From Noviherbaspirillum humi (GTDB lineage: Bacteria > Pseudomonadota > Gammaproteobacteria > Burkholderiales > Burkholderiaceae_D), in NCBI RefSeq assembly GCF_900188095.1, contig NZ_FZOT01000006.1, forward strand, positions 175,972 through 239,971: a stretch of DNA of 64,000 bases, in the 5' to 3' direction. Under the pieces are notes generated by a model. That model did no database searches. It saw only the letters and a program-made list of their open reading frames with translations, and was not told where the DNA came from. Below are positions 43,325 through 52,465 of this stretch, one piece after another. The position numbers were made by a program, and so were the translations under genes. Numbering within the stretch: position 1 is the stretch's first letter; the number at the start of each line of letters is the position of its first letter.

Positions 43325-43894
43325 ATGCCAGCAAGACCCGCCCTGGAAGCGCTGCGCGCGGCCACCCGCCAAGCGCATGATGATCTCGAAACTCACCTCG
43401 CGATAGCGCGTCCGGGTGCCGGCGCAGCCGAATATCATGCCTACCTGAAAGCCCTGTGGGGATGGATGGCGCCATTCGAGGAGCGTCTCTGGACGGCGCC
43501 GTGGCCGGCGACGATCGAGGCGCCGGCGCGCAACGGCAAGCGGCACTGGATCGCCGAAGACCTGCGGCGTTTCGATATCGACGAACGCGAGCTGACAGCG
43601 CTGCCAGGCGGCGCCTTCACGCCCGATCTCACGTCAGCCGCGGCCCGTTTCGGCCTGGCCTACGTAATCGAGGGTTCGCAGCTCGGCACCCAGGTGATAC
43701 GCAAGAACCTGGAGCCGGCACTGGCGCCCTGGAACCCCCGGTGGCTGCAGGGATATGGACCGGAAACCGGACGCCGCTGGCGCGACTTCACCGACGCGAT
43801 CGAGATGCACCTCGATGATGACGAAGCGCGCCGCATTGCCGCCGAGGCGGCGAAGGCGGCCTTCCGCTCGCTGGCAGAGTGGTTCAGAACCTGA
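43325..43894 (+). CDS. bphO: Biliverdin-producing heme oxygenase (BphO)
   Basis: 189 aa. Opens heme with O2 to biliverdin, the chromophore of the phytochrome encoded next. Heme-binding His is in ATRQAHDDLE, and the distal-helix motif YVIEGSQLGTQVIRKNL matches bacterial heme oxygenases. The length is slightly short but normal for BphO. Start at ATG 43325; an in-frame GTG at 43313 adds four residues. The next gene begins 8 bp after the stop, so bphO-bphP-receiver is an operon. Confidence 0.9.
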   Translation: MPARPALEALRAATRQAHDDLETHLAIARPGAGAAEYHAYLKALWGWMAPFEERLWTAPWPATIEAPARNGKRHWIAEDLRRFDIDERELTALPGGAFTPDLTSAAARFGLAYVIEGSQLGTQVIRKNLEPALAPWNPRWLQGYGPETGRRWRDFTDAIEMHLDDDEARRIAAEAAKAAFRSLAEWFRT

Positions 43895-43902
43895 CAGCTT
43901 TC

Positions 43903-46215
43903 ATGACTTCGACCCGAACCAACAGTATGGAAAGCCAACACGAAGCGATTGACCTGACCGTATGCGAACAGGAAGCGATCCGCATTCCCGGCAGCGTTCA
44001 GCCGCACGGTTTTCTCGCCGCGGTGCGCGAGGAAGACATGGCGATCGTCCAGGTCAGCGACAACACGGCTTCCTTCACCGGGCTGGCTGCATCGGCGCTG
44101 CTCGGACAGCCGGCAACCGTTCTCATCGGCGCAGCCCCCTGCCTGCGGCTCCGGGATGTGCTGAGGGAAGAGGGCAACATCGCCAAACCCATCCATTTCG
44201 ATGCGGTGACCCTGCCGGGCGGCGGCGTGATGAATCTGCTGGTTCACCAGGCCGACGGCTTGCTCATGCTGGAGTTCGAGCCGACCGCTTCGACCCTGCC
44301 GGGCCGCTCGCGCCATCTGGCCTCGCTGATCTCCGACTTCCTGTCACACTTGACCGATACCGATTCGGTGGAAGCGATGAGCGCTCTGGCGGCGCGCGAA
44401 ATCAAGACGCTGACCGGCTTCGGCCGCGTGCTGGTCTACCGCTTCGACCACGAGGGCCACGGCCATGTCATCGCCGAGGCCAGGAATCCGGCTTATCACT
44501 CTTATCTGCACCAGCGCTTTCCGGCGTCCGACGTGCCGCGGCAGGCGCGCGATCTTTATCTCGCCAACCGGGTCCGGCTGATTCCCGATGCCGGCTATGA
44601 GCCGGCAAGCCTGCTGCCGCCCCGCAATCCAGTCACCGGCGAGCCGACCGACCTCTCCTTTGCCACGCTGCGCAGCGTCTCGCCAGTGCACAAGCGCTAC
44701 ATGCAGAACATGGGCACGCTGGCCTCGATGTCGGTGTCTCTCGTGGTCCAGGGCAAGCTCTGGGGTTTGATCTCCTGCCACAACGCGGAACCCGCCTTCG
44801 TCGATTTCGACGCCCGCGCCGTATGCGAGCAGCTCGGACAGATTCTTGCGCTGCGCATCGAATCCCGCGAAGAGCGGGACGAGTACACCTACCGGCTGGA
44901 GCTGCGGCGCATCCTGGTATCGATGCTGTCGGCGCTCAGCCAGAGCACCGACTTCGTCACCAACATGGCGTCGGTCTCGCATGAGCTGCTGCGCTTTGCC
45001 AACGCGTCCGGCGCAGCGATTTGCTTCGAAGGCAAATTGTCCTGCTTCGGCCTGACGCCGGACGCGCCCCAGATCCTCGACTTGGTTGAGTGGCTCAGCG
45101 CCCGTTCCCACAACGACCTGTTCCACACCGACGACCTGAGCGGCGCCTATGCGCCGGCCAGTGAATTCAAGGACTGCGCCAGCGGCATCATGGCATTGCC
45201 GATCTCGCAAATCCACCGGCATTACCTGGTCTGGTTCCGTCCGGAAGTCATCCGCACCATCGACTGGGCCGGCAACCCCCATCTCAAGGAAAACGTCGGC
45301 GACGGCATCGCCGCGGCGCTTACGCCGCGCAGCAGCTTCGCCACGTGGCGCGAAACCGTCCACGGCCGCTCCCTCCCTTGGCGCAAGAGCGAGATCGAAA
45401 CGGCGCTCGAGTTTCGCACCGCGCTGCTCGGCATCGTCCTCGAGCGGGCGGAGCAGATGGCGGAACTCGCGGAAGGCTTGGGCCGCGCCAACAAGGAACT
45501 GGAATCGTTTTCCTATTCGGTTTCCCACGACCTGCGGGCGCCCTTGCGCCATATTGCGGGCTTCACCGACCTGCTGATGGAATTCGAGGGCAGCCAATTG
45601 AGCGAACGCGGGCTGCGCTTCCTTCGCAACATCAAGGATTCGGCCCGTTTCGCCGGCAAGCTGGTTGACGATTTGCTCAGTTTTTCCCAGATGGGCCGCG
45701 CCGCGCTGCGCATCGACAAGGTCGACATGAACGAATTGGTCACGAATGCGCTGACCAAGATTGCCAATGACGACGAGGGCAGGGTGGTCAACTGGAAAAT
45801 CGCCAGCCTGCCGATGATCGAAGGCGATCCGGCCTTCCTGCAATTGGCCCTTTACAACCTGTTGGCGAATGCGGTGAAATACACCCGCACGCGCGAAGTG
45901 GCAGAAATCGAGGTCAGCTCGGAGAGCACCAACGACGAAATCATCTTCCATGTGCGCGACAATGGCGTCGGCTTCAGCATGGAGTATGTCCACAAGCTGT
46001 TCGGCGTTTTCCAGCGCCTGCATCGCATGGAAGACTTCGAGGGTACCGGCATCGGCCTGGCCAACGTCCGCCGCATCGTGGAGCGCCACGGCGGGCGGGT
46101 CTGGGCCGAGGGCAGGCCGGACGAAGGCGCCATGTTCTCCTTTTCAATCCCCGTGCACCTGAGCGTGCCTGAACAATCCAGCACTACCCATGTTAAAGCC
46201 AATTCTTCTCGTTGA
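43903..46215 (+). CDS. bphP: Bacteriophytochrome histidine kinase
   Basis: 770 aa red/far-red light sensor. Chromophore-attaching Cys21 in DLTVCEQEAIRIPGSVQPHG; PAS, then GAF with the PASDVPRQARDLY motif (about 205-215), then PHY with the PRSSF tongue motif near residue 475, then HisKA H-box SYSVSHDLRAPLRHI near 540, and HATPase boxes (YNLLANAVKYT, DNGVGF, GTGIGLA). All photosensory and kinase elements are intact. ATG 43903 is preferred; GTG 43879 would add eight residues and ATG 43927 is also possible. Encoded with heme oxygenase upstream and an Rcp1-like receiver that overlaps its last 26 bp. Confidence 0.94.
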   Translation: MTSTRTNSMESQHEAIDLTVCEQEAIRIPGSVQPHGFLAAVREEDMAIVQVSDNTASFTGLAASALLGQPATVLIGAAPCLRLRDVLREEGNIAKPIHFDAVTLPGGGVMNLLVHQADGLLMLEFEPTASTLPGRSRHLASLISDFLSHLTDTDSVEAMSALAAREIKTLTGFGRVLVYRFDHEGHGHVIAEARNPAYHSYLHQRFPASDVPRQARDLYLANRVRLIPDAGYEPASLLPPRNPVTGEPTDLSFATLRSVSPVHKRYMQNMGTLASMSVSLVVQGKLWGLISCHNAEPAFVDFDARAVCEQLGQILALRIESREERDEYTYRLELRRILVSMLSALSQSTDFVTNMASVSHELLRFANASGAAICFEGKLSCFGLTPDAPQILDLVEWLSARSHNDLFHTDDLSGAYAPASEFKDCASGIMALPISQIHRHYLVWFRPEVIRTIDWAGNPHLKENVGDGIAAALTPRSSFATWRETVHGRSLPWRKSEIETALEFRTALLGIVLERAEQMAELAEGLGRANKELESFSYSVSHDLRAPLRHIAGFTDLLMEFEGSQLSERGLRFLRNIKDSARFAGKLVDDLLSFSQMGRAALRIDKVDMNELVTNALTKIANDDEGRVVNWKIASLPMIEGDPAFLQLALYNLLANAVKYTRTREVAEIEVSSESTNDEIIFHVRDNGVGFSMEYVHKLFGVFQRLHRMEDFEGTGIGLANVRRIVERHGGRVWAEGRPDEGAMFSFSIPVHLSVPEQSSTTHVKANSSR

Positions 46216-46645
46216 AGACAATCCCAACGACCTCGAACTTACCCTGATCGCACTGGAGAAGAGCCAGCTGGCCAATGATGTCGTGGTGGTGCGCGACGGC
46301 GCCGAGGCCATGGATTATCTGAATGCGGAAGGCGATTTCGCCGGACGCGCCACCGGCAACCCCGCTGTCATCCTGCTGGACCTCAAGCTGCCCAAGATCG
46401 ACGGGCTGGAAGTGCTGCGCATGATCCGCACCAATGCGGGATTGAAGAGCATTCCGGTCGTGATGCTGACTTCGTCGCGCGAAGAGCAGGATCTGCTGCG
46501 CAGCTATGAACTCGGCGTCAACGCCTATGTCGTCAAGCCGGTCGATTTCAAGGAATTCATCCGCGCCATCGCCGACCTCGGCATTTTCTGGGCGGTGCTG
46601 AACGAGCCGCCGCCCGGCTCCATGCGCTACGTGCGCCGCAGCTGA
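46190..46645 (+). CDS. Rcp1-like response regulator of the phytochrome
   Basis: 151 aa single receiver domain: ILLVEDNPNDLELT, VILLDLKLPKIDGLEVL with the phospho-acceptor Asp, MLTSSREEQD, AYVVKPVDF. The long loop with EGDFAGRATGNP and the C-terminal extension (FWAVLNEPPPGSMRY) are characteristic of phytochrome-associated Rcp1 receivers. Start ATG 46190 lies inside the end of bphP in another frame (26-bp overlap), so translation is coupled. No output domain; the downstream target is unknown. Confidence 0.9.
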   Translation: MLKPILLVEDNPNDLELTLIALEKSQLANDVVVVRDGAEAMDYLNAEGDFAGRATGNPAVILLDLKLPKIDGLEVLRMIRTNAGLKSIPVVMLTSSREEQDLLRSYELGVNAYVVKPVDFKEFIRAIADLGIFWAVLNEPPPGSMRYVRRS

Positions 46646-46663
46646 CGGCGCAGGCGGGAAGCG

Positions 46664-48376
46664 TCAGGCATCTAGCATATGCCGGATCTGGCGCGCCAGC
46701 GTCAGGCCTGAATAGGGCTTGCTGAGCAGGCAAAAGCCTGGCTCCAGCTTGCCGTCGTGGACCAGCGTGCCTTCGGCATAGCCGGAGGCGAAGAGGATGC
46801 GCGCCGCCGGCGCCAGCTTCCTGATTTCCCGCGCCAGCTCGACGCCGCGCAATTTGCCCGGCATGACCACGTCGCTGAACACCAGGTCCACCTCGGTTCC
46901 GTCCGTCAGCAGCCGCAACGCGGCCGCGCCATCTTCCGCCTGCAGGATGCGGTAGCCGTAGCGGCCGAGCAGCTCGCAGGTGGTGCGCCTTACCTGTTCC
47001 TCGTCCTCGATCACCAGCACCGTCTCGGTTCCGCCGGCGATCGCCGGTTCCACATCAGCTGCCCCGACCGGCAGCAGTTGCCGCGTGCGCGGAAGAACGA
47101 TGCGCAGGGTGGTGCCGTGACCGAACCGGCTGTCGATGTCGATATGGCCGCCGCTCTGTTTCACGAAGCCGTAGGCCATGCTGAGTCCCAGGCCGGTGCC
47201 CTGGCCGTCCGGCTTGGTGGTGAAAAAAGGCTCGAAGGCGCGGTCCAGCACATCCGGCGGCATGCCCATGCCGGTGTCGGACACGGTGATTCGCACATAT
47301 TCGCCGCTATCCAAGCCGGGCTGCGCAGTTTCCACCCGAAGATTGTCGGTTGCTATCAGCAGCCTGCCGCGGCTGCCCATGGCGTCGCGCGCGTTCAGGA
47401 CGAGATTGAGGATCACGCTTTCCAGCTGGTTCGGATCGACCAGGGTGTTCCACTGATCATCGGCGACCCGGATATCCAATTCCGGCCCATCGCCGAGCGC
47501 CCGTTTCAGCAGTTCCGTCATGCCATGGAGCAGATCGCCGGGATGGATCACCGCAGGCTGCAGCGGATGGCGACGGGCAAAGGCCAGCAACTGGGAAGCC
47601 AGCTTGGCGCCGCGGCCGACGCCATCGAGCGCGGCGGTGATGCGGTCCCGCATGACGGGGCTATCCGCCGCATCCAGCATGAGCAGCTGCAGGTGTCCGC
47701 TGATGATCTGCAACACGTTGTTGAAGTCATGGGCCACGCCGCCGGTGAGCTTGCCGACTGCTTCCATCTTCTGCGCATGGTGCAGCGCTGCATGGCTCTG
47801 CGCCAGTTCCCGCGTCCGGGCCAGCAGTTCCTGCTGGCTGCGATGCAGGGACAGATAGGCATCGTCGCGCTCGCGGTGGGCGATATGGGCGCTGGAGTGG
47901 TAGCGCAAGCGGGCCACCAATTCCAGCTTGTTTGGCCACTTCACCAGGTAATCGTTGGCGCCGACGGAAAATCCCTGCACCTTGTTCTCGGGGCTTTCCT
48001 CGGAGGAGAGCAGAATGATCGGCAGCTGGCGGGTTTCCGGATGATTCCGAAACAGCCGGATCAGGCCGAAGCCGTCGATGGCCGGCATCTTGAGGTCGAC
48101 GAGGACGACCGTGGGCTTGAAGAGCAGGGCATTGTCGAGCGCCTGCTTGGCATCGGGAACGTAATCGAGGCTGAAGTCGGGCTGGCCGTGCAGCATGTCG
48201 CTGATCATCTCGGCGACGATGACCTGGTCGTCGATCAGAAGGACTTTGGTTTGCTGCTGCCCCAGGACGCAGTGCATGTTCGATTCGTTTCCCAACCCGT
48301 TCTCCGAAATGGCCGCCTTGAGGTCATCTGACCGCACCCAATACAGCGATGGATCGGCGGAATCGAACCAAAGCAT
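46664..48376 (-). CDS. Soluble hybrid histidine kinase, REC-HisKA-HATPase-REC
   Basis: 570 aa without transmembrane helices. Receiver 1 (about 43-160) has VLLIDDQ, VLVDLKMPAIDG and LVKWPNKLEL (WPNK in place of the usual KP). Next comes a coiled region (ERDDAYLSLHRSQQELLART), the H-box GGVAHDFNNVLQIISGHL of the HisKA type found in RpfC/FixL-like hybrids, N-box LNLVLNARDAMG, G-boxes DTGMGMPPD and GQGTGLGLSM, and a C-terminal receiver (VLVIEDEEQVRR, VDLVFSDVVMPG). Convergent with the phytochrome operon, so its input could be phosphoryl groups from a partner kinase. Alternative start at ATG 48277 just before receiver 1. Confidence 0.87.
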   Translation of the reverse strand: MLWFDSADPSLYWVRSDDLKAAISENGLGNESNMHCVLGQQQTKVLLIDDQVIVAEMISDMLHGQPDFSLDYVPDAKQALDNALLFKPTVVLVDLKMPAIDGFGLIRLFRNHPETRQLPIILLSSEESPENKVQGFSVGANDYLVKWPNKLELVARLRYHSSAHIAHRERDDAYLSLHRSQQELLARTRELAQSHAALHHAQKMEAVGKLTGGVAHDFNNVLQIISGHLQLLMLDAADSPVMRDRITAALDGVGRGAKLASQLLAFARRHPLQPAVIHPGDLLHGMTELLKRALGDGPELDIRVADDQWNTLVDPNQLESVILNLVLNARDAMGSRGRLLIATDNLRVETAQPGLDSGEYVRITVSDTGMGMPPDVLDRAFEPFFTTKPDGQGTGLGLSMAYGFVKQSGGHIDIDSRFGHGTTLRIVLPRTRQLLPVGAADVEPAIAGGTETVLVIEDEEQVRRTTCELLGRYGYRILQAEDGAAALRLLTDGTEVDLVFSDVVMPGKLRGVELAREIRKLAPAARILFASGYAEGTLVHDGKLEPGFCLLSKPYSGLTLARQIRHMLDA

Positions 48377-48543
48377 GGCTGTCGCAAAATTGTATGAAAA
48401 TACAGCTTTCCTTTCCAGAACTTTTGAGCAAGCTCAACCAAGCAGGATTAATCACAGTTCAGGCATCGGTTAAGCTTGGCCAGGCAGAACGCTGGCACGT
48501 ACAAGCCGAAAACGCCGGGCATAACACGGAGGAGACGATACCC

Positions 48544-50520
48544 ATGACGGAAAACCCGAAGGCGCTATGGACGCCGGATGAAGCGCGCCTGAACCATAGC
48601 CGGCTCGCCGACTACCAGCACTGGCTGGAAATGAATCACGGCTTGCGCTTCGCCGATTATCCGGCGCTGTGGACCTGGTCGGTGGACCGGCTCGCCGACT
48701 TCTGGGAGAGCATCTGGCGCTACTTCGACATCCGCCATAGCATGCCGTACACGGCGGTGCTGGACGCCGAGCGCATGCCCGGCGCCCGCTGGTTCGAAGG
48801 CGCCCGGCTGAACTATGCAGAACAAGTGTTCCGCCATCACCTCGACGAGCCGGATCGTCCTGCCATCATTTCGCGCTCCGAACTGCGGCCGACGGCAGAA
48901 CTGTCCTGGTCCGAATTCCGGCGCCAGGTGGCCGCCATGGCCGCCAGTCTCAAGCGCATGGGTGTGATGCCGGGAGACCGCGTCGCCGCGTATCTGCCCA
49001 ACCTGCCGGAAACCGCCGTCGCCTTTCATGCCTGCGCCGCCATCGGCGCCGTCTGGTCCAGCTGTTCGCCCGACATGGGCAGTGCCAGCGTGGTCGACCG
49101 ATTCAGCCAGATCGAGCCCACGGTGCTGCTCGCCGTCGACGGCTACCGTTACGGCGGCAAGGATTTCGACCGGCTCGACGTAGTGCGCTCGCTGCGGCGA
49201 TCGCTGCCCTCGGTGCGCCATCTGGTGCTGCTGCCTTATCTCGATGCGCAGGCAAGCCTGGAAGACGCCGCCGAATGGAAAGCGCTGATTGCCAACGACG
49301 CCGAGCCGGCATTCGAGCAGCTTCCCTTCGACCATCCGCTCTGGATCGTCTACTCCTCCGGCACCACCGGCATGCCCAAGCCCATCGTTCACGGCCACGG
49401 CGGCGTCCTGATCGAAAGCCTGAAGGCGCATGGACTGCACGGCAACCTGCAGGCGGACGATCGCTTCATGTGGTACTCCACCACAGGCTGGATCATGTGG
49501 AATTCGCAGATGATGGGCCTGCTGCTCGGCGCCACCCTTTGCATCTATGACGGCAACCCCGGCCATCCCGATCTGGGCGTGCTGTGGCGCTTTGCCGAGG
49601 AAGCCGGCATCACCTTTTTCGGCGCCGGCGCCGCCTATTACGCCGGCTGCATGAAGGCCGGGCTGAAGCCGCGCGAACTGGCCGACCTGAGCCGGGTGCA
49701 TAGCCTCGGCACCACCGGCTCGCCGCTGCCGCCGGAAGCCTATGACTGGATCTACCGCGAATTCGGCCCCGGCGTGCTGCTGGTCGGGATCAGCGGCGGC
49801 ACCGATGTCGCCGCTTCCTTTGTCTGCGGCTGCCCGACGCTGCCGCTGTACGCCGGCGAAATGCAATGCCGCGCGCTCGGCGTGGCGGTGTACGCCATGG
49901 ATGAGCAGGGCAGGCCGCTGGAGGATGAAGTCGGGGAGCTGGTGGTGACCAAGCCGATGCCATCGATGCCGCTCTATTTCTGGAACGACCCGGGCGGCAA
50001 GCGCTACCACGACAGTTACTTCGACACCTATCCCGGCTGGTGGCGGCACGGCGACTGGCTGCGCATCACGCCGCGCGGCGGCGCCATCATCTACGGCCGT
50101 TCCGACACCACCATCAATCGCCACGGCATCCGCATGGGCACCAGCGAGATCTACCGCGTGGTGGAAGCGCTGGACGAGGTGCAGGACAGCCTGGTGGTGG
50201 ATCTCGAGTACCTCGGCCGCGAATCCTGGATGCCGCTGTTCGTGGTGCTGGCGCCGGGCGCGGTGCTCGACGACGCGCTGAAGCAGCGCATCAACCGCCA
50301 TATCCGGGAAGCGCTTTCGGCCCGTCATGTGCCCAACGAGATCATCGCCATCGGCGCGGTCCCGCGCACGCTGAGCGGGAAGAAGATGGAATTGCCGGTG
50401 AAGAAAATCCTGCTCGGCATGCAGGCGGATCAGGCCGCCAGCCGGGACGCCATGGCCAATCCGGAGAGCCTCGACGTCTTCATCGACCTGGCACGGCAAC
50501 GGCAGGCAGCGGCCGCCTGA
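48544..50520 (+). CDS. Acetoacetate-CoA ligase (acetoacetyl-CoA synthetase)
   Basis: 658 aa. Activates acetoacetate with ATP and CoA, feeding ketone bodies or poly-3-hydroxybutyrate breakdown products back into metabolism. Seen: N-terminal ACAS-type domain (LWTWSVDRLADFWESIWRYF), YSSGTTGMPKPIVHGHGG near residue 269, the family-specific STTGWIMWNSQM and GDWLRITPRGGAIIYGRSD, and the catalytic Lys in LSGKKMELPVKK. Start chosen at ATG 48544, which follows a GGAGGAGA ribosome-binding site; upstream in-frame starts give unrelated residues. Its stop abuts the convergent gene at 50521. With two phasin genes at 59270-60392 it supports a PHB cycle. Confidence 0.92.
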   Translation: MTENPKALWTPDEARLNHSRLADYQHWLEMNHGLRFADYPALWTWSVDRLADFWESIWRYFDIRHSMPYTAVLDAERMPGARWFEGARLNYAEQVFRHHLDEPDRPAIISRSELRPTAELSWSEFRRQVAAMAASLKRMGVMPGDRVAAYLPNLPETAVAFHACAAIGAVWSSCSPDMGSASVVDRFSQIEPTVLLAVDGYRYGGKDFDRLDVVRSLRRSLPSVRHLVLLPYLDAQASLEDAAEWKALIANDAEPAFEQLPFDHPLWIVYSSGTTGMPKPIVHGHGGVLIESLKAHGLHGNLQADDRFMWYSTTGWIMWNSQMMGLLLGATLCIYDGNPGHPDLGVLWRFAEEAGITFFGAGAAYYAGCMKAGLKPRELADLSRVHSLGTTGSPLPPEAYDWIYREFGPGVLLVGISGGTDVAASFVCGCPTLPLYAGEMQCRALGVAVYAMDEQGRPLEDEVGELVVTKPMPSMPLYFWNDPGGKRYHDSYFDTYPGWWRHGDWLRITPRGGAIIYGRSDTTINRHGIRMGTSEIYRVVEALDEVQDSLVVDLEYLGRESWMPLFVVLAPGAVLDDALKQRINRHIREALSARHVPNEIIAIGAVPRTLSGKKMELPVKKILLGMQADQAASRDAMANPESLDVFIDLARQRQAAAA

Positions 50521-51018
50521 TCAGTCGGAACGGCGCTGCGCCGCCCAGATGCTGCGCAGCGCCACGCCGGCTCCGAACGCCACATAGGCCAGTCCGACCG
50601 ACGGGGCGGTCAGGCGGCGGTCGTATCCCGGCTCCAGACGGTCGGGCGTGAGGCGGTAATCGGTGAAGCAGGCCATGCCGGCGACCGCCATCCCGGCAGC
50701 CAGCGCCGGCCCCGGCCCGCTGCGGCGGGCCACCTCCCCGAACCAGCGCTCGTAGACTACCGCCCAGAGGGTCGATGAGGCATGGTGGATGCCATAGCCG
50801 AGCAGGGTATGGCGCAGGCTCGGCTCGTCATGCGCCACGGCCCGTTCGCCCCAGACCCAACGGCTGATGGCATTCACCGGCGCGCACAGCGATCCGCTCT
50901 CCATCGCGCCCCGGACGCTCAGCGCCGCGGTCGAGGTCAAACTGGAAATCGCGCCGGAAACGAGTCCATCGCGCAAGGTTTGCGCCCAGCTGTGGCTGCG
51001 TCTTTTCATGGGGATCAT
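50521..51018 (-). CDS. Conserved hypothetical, probably membrane-associated protein
   Basis: 165 aa. Contains Gly/Ala-rich hydrophobic stretches that may be membrane helices (residues about 13-36, 72-90, 104-120 and 140-158; for example ALAAGMAVAGMACFTDY and VGLAYVAFGAGVAL). No catalytic motif recognised; a YagU- or DUF1440-like relationship is possible but not certain. Start could be the ATG at 51018 or at 51009. Ends exactly next to the acetoacetyl-CoA synthetase stop, in the opposite direction. Confidence 0.6.
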   Translation of the reverse strand: MIPMKRRSHSWAQTLRDGLVSGAISSLTSTAALSVRGAMESGSLCAPVNAISRWVWGERAVAHDEPSLRHTLLGYGIHHASSTLWAVVYERWFGEVARRSGPGPALAAGMAVAGMACFTDYRLTPDRLEPGYDRRLTAPSVGLAYVAFGAGVALRSIWAAQRRSD

Positions 51019-51172
51019 CCGTGTGCCGATATCGATGCGGGTTTGTCTGAACGGTAAATGAACTCAGCTTGGCGCTGCCCGGTCGTAAGATGGTCGATCG
51101 TTAACATTGTTGCAATGCCACTTATAGATTTCGCCGCGCAGCAACGGTTCCCTTCCAGGAAAGGATGAGAAA

Positions 51173-52465
51173 TTGCAGGTATTGCTCACCGGTGCCAGCG
51201 GCTTCATCGGCCGGCAGATCGCCGAGGCGCTGCTGCAGGCGCGCCATGAAGTCACGTGTGCCGTGCGTGATCCGGCCCGGCAAGCCGATCCCCGCATGCG
51301 CTACGTCGCAGCCGACTTCACCCGCGACCTCGACCGCGCCGCCTGGGCGCCGCGTCTGCAGAGCGTCGAGGCGGTGATCAATGCGGTCGGCATCATCCGG
51401 GAGCAGGGCGCCCAGACCTTTTCCGCCATCCATGAAAGCGCGCCCAAGGCGCTCTTCGCCGCCTGCGCCGAAGCCGGCGTGCCCCTGGTGATCCAGATCT
51501 CCGCCCTCGGCGCGGACGAACACGCCGCCAGCCGCTACCACCTGAGCAAGCGCGCCGCCGACGATTACCTCGCCAGCCTGCCGCTGCATTCGCTCATCGT
51601 CCAGCCCTCGCTGGTCTACGGCCCCGGCGGCGCCAGCGCCCGCCTGTTCGGCATGCTCGCCAGCCTGCCGCTGATCGGATTGCCGGGGCAGGGCAGGCAA
51701 ACGATCCAGCCGGTGCATATCGACGATGCGGTAGCGGCCGTCGTGGCGCTGCTCCAGCATCCCGAACGCCGCCCGACGAGCGGCAGCCGCATCGCCCTGG
51801 TCGGCCCGCAGCCGATGACGCTGCGCGACTACCTCGCCCGGCTGCGCGCCGCCATGGGCATGGGCCGGCCGCTGTTCTTTTCCGTGCCCATTTCCCTGGT
51901 GCGGGTTGCCGCATCCGTCGCCGACAGGCTGCCCGGCAGCCTGCTCGATCCGGAAACCCTCGGCATGCTGGAGCGCGGCAACACCGCCGACGCCGGCGCC
52001 ATCACCCGTCTGCTGGGCCATGCGCCCCGGCCGGTGGAAGCCTTCATCGCCGCCGGCGCCGCGCCGGCGCTGCGCGCCCGCGCCCGGCTCGACTGGCTGC
52101 TGCCGATCGTGAGGCTGACGGTGGCGCTGGTGTGGATCGTCACCGGCATCGTTTCGCTGGGCCTGTACCCGGTGCAGGAAAGCTATGCGCTGCTGGCGCG
52201 GGTCGGCGTCACCGGCGTCCTCGCGCCCGTCATGCTCTACGGCGCAGCGCTGCTCGACCTTGGCTTCGGCATCGCCACGCTCTTCCTGCGCGGACGTCTG
52301 CTGCGCCGCCTGATGTGGCTGGGACAGATTGCCGTCATCGCGTTCTACACCCTGATCATCAGCTGGCGGCTGCCGGAATTCTGGCTGCATCCCTATGGTC
52401 CCTTGCTGAAGAACCTGCCGATGCTGGCGGCCATCTGGCTGCTGATGGAAATGGAGAAAGAGTGA
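51173..52465 (+). CDS. SDR (NAD(P)-binding) domain fused to a DoxX-like membrane domain
   Basis: 430 aa. The N-terminal 290 residues form an atypical SDR/NmrA-like Rossmann domain: VLLTGASGFIGRQIAEALL (dinucleotide loop), NAVGIIREQG, YHLSKRAADDYL (catalytic-like Tyr-x-x-x-Lys) and IVQPSLVYGPGGASARLFG. The C-terminal 130 residues hold four hydrophobic helices as in DoxX/SURF-type quinone-interacting membrane proteins (LPIVRLTVALVWIVTGIVSL, GVLAPVMLYGAALLDLGFGI). Start is a TTG at 51173 behind an AGGAAAGGATGAG ribosome-binding site; the nearby ATG 51165 is in another frame. It overlaps the DUF2269-like gene by 1 bp. Redox function toward quinones is inference. Confidence 0.82.
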   Translation: MQVLLTGASGFIGRQIAEALLQARHEVTCAVRDPARQADPRMRYVAADFTRDLDRAAWAPRLQSVEAVINAVGIIREQGAQTFSAIHESAPKALFAACAEAGVPLVIQISALGADEHAASRYHLSKRAADDYLASLPLHSLIVQPSLVYGPGGASARLFGMLASLPLIGLPGQGRQTIQPVHIDDAVAAVVALLQHPERRPTSGSRIALVGPQPMTLRDYLARLRAAMGMGRPLFFSVPISLVRVAASVADRLPGSLLDPETLGMLERGNTADAGAITRLLGHAPRPVEAFIAAGAAPALRARARLDWLLPIVRLTVALVWIVTGIVSLGLYPVQESYALLARVGVTGVLAPVMLYGAALLDLGFGIATLFLRGRLLRRLMWLGQIAVIAFYTLIISWRLPEFWLHPYGPLLKNLPMLAAIWLLMEMEKE

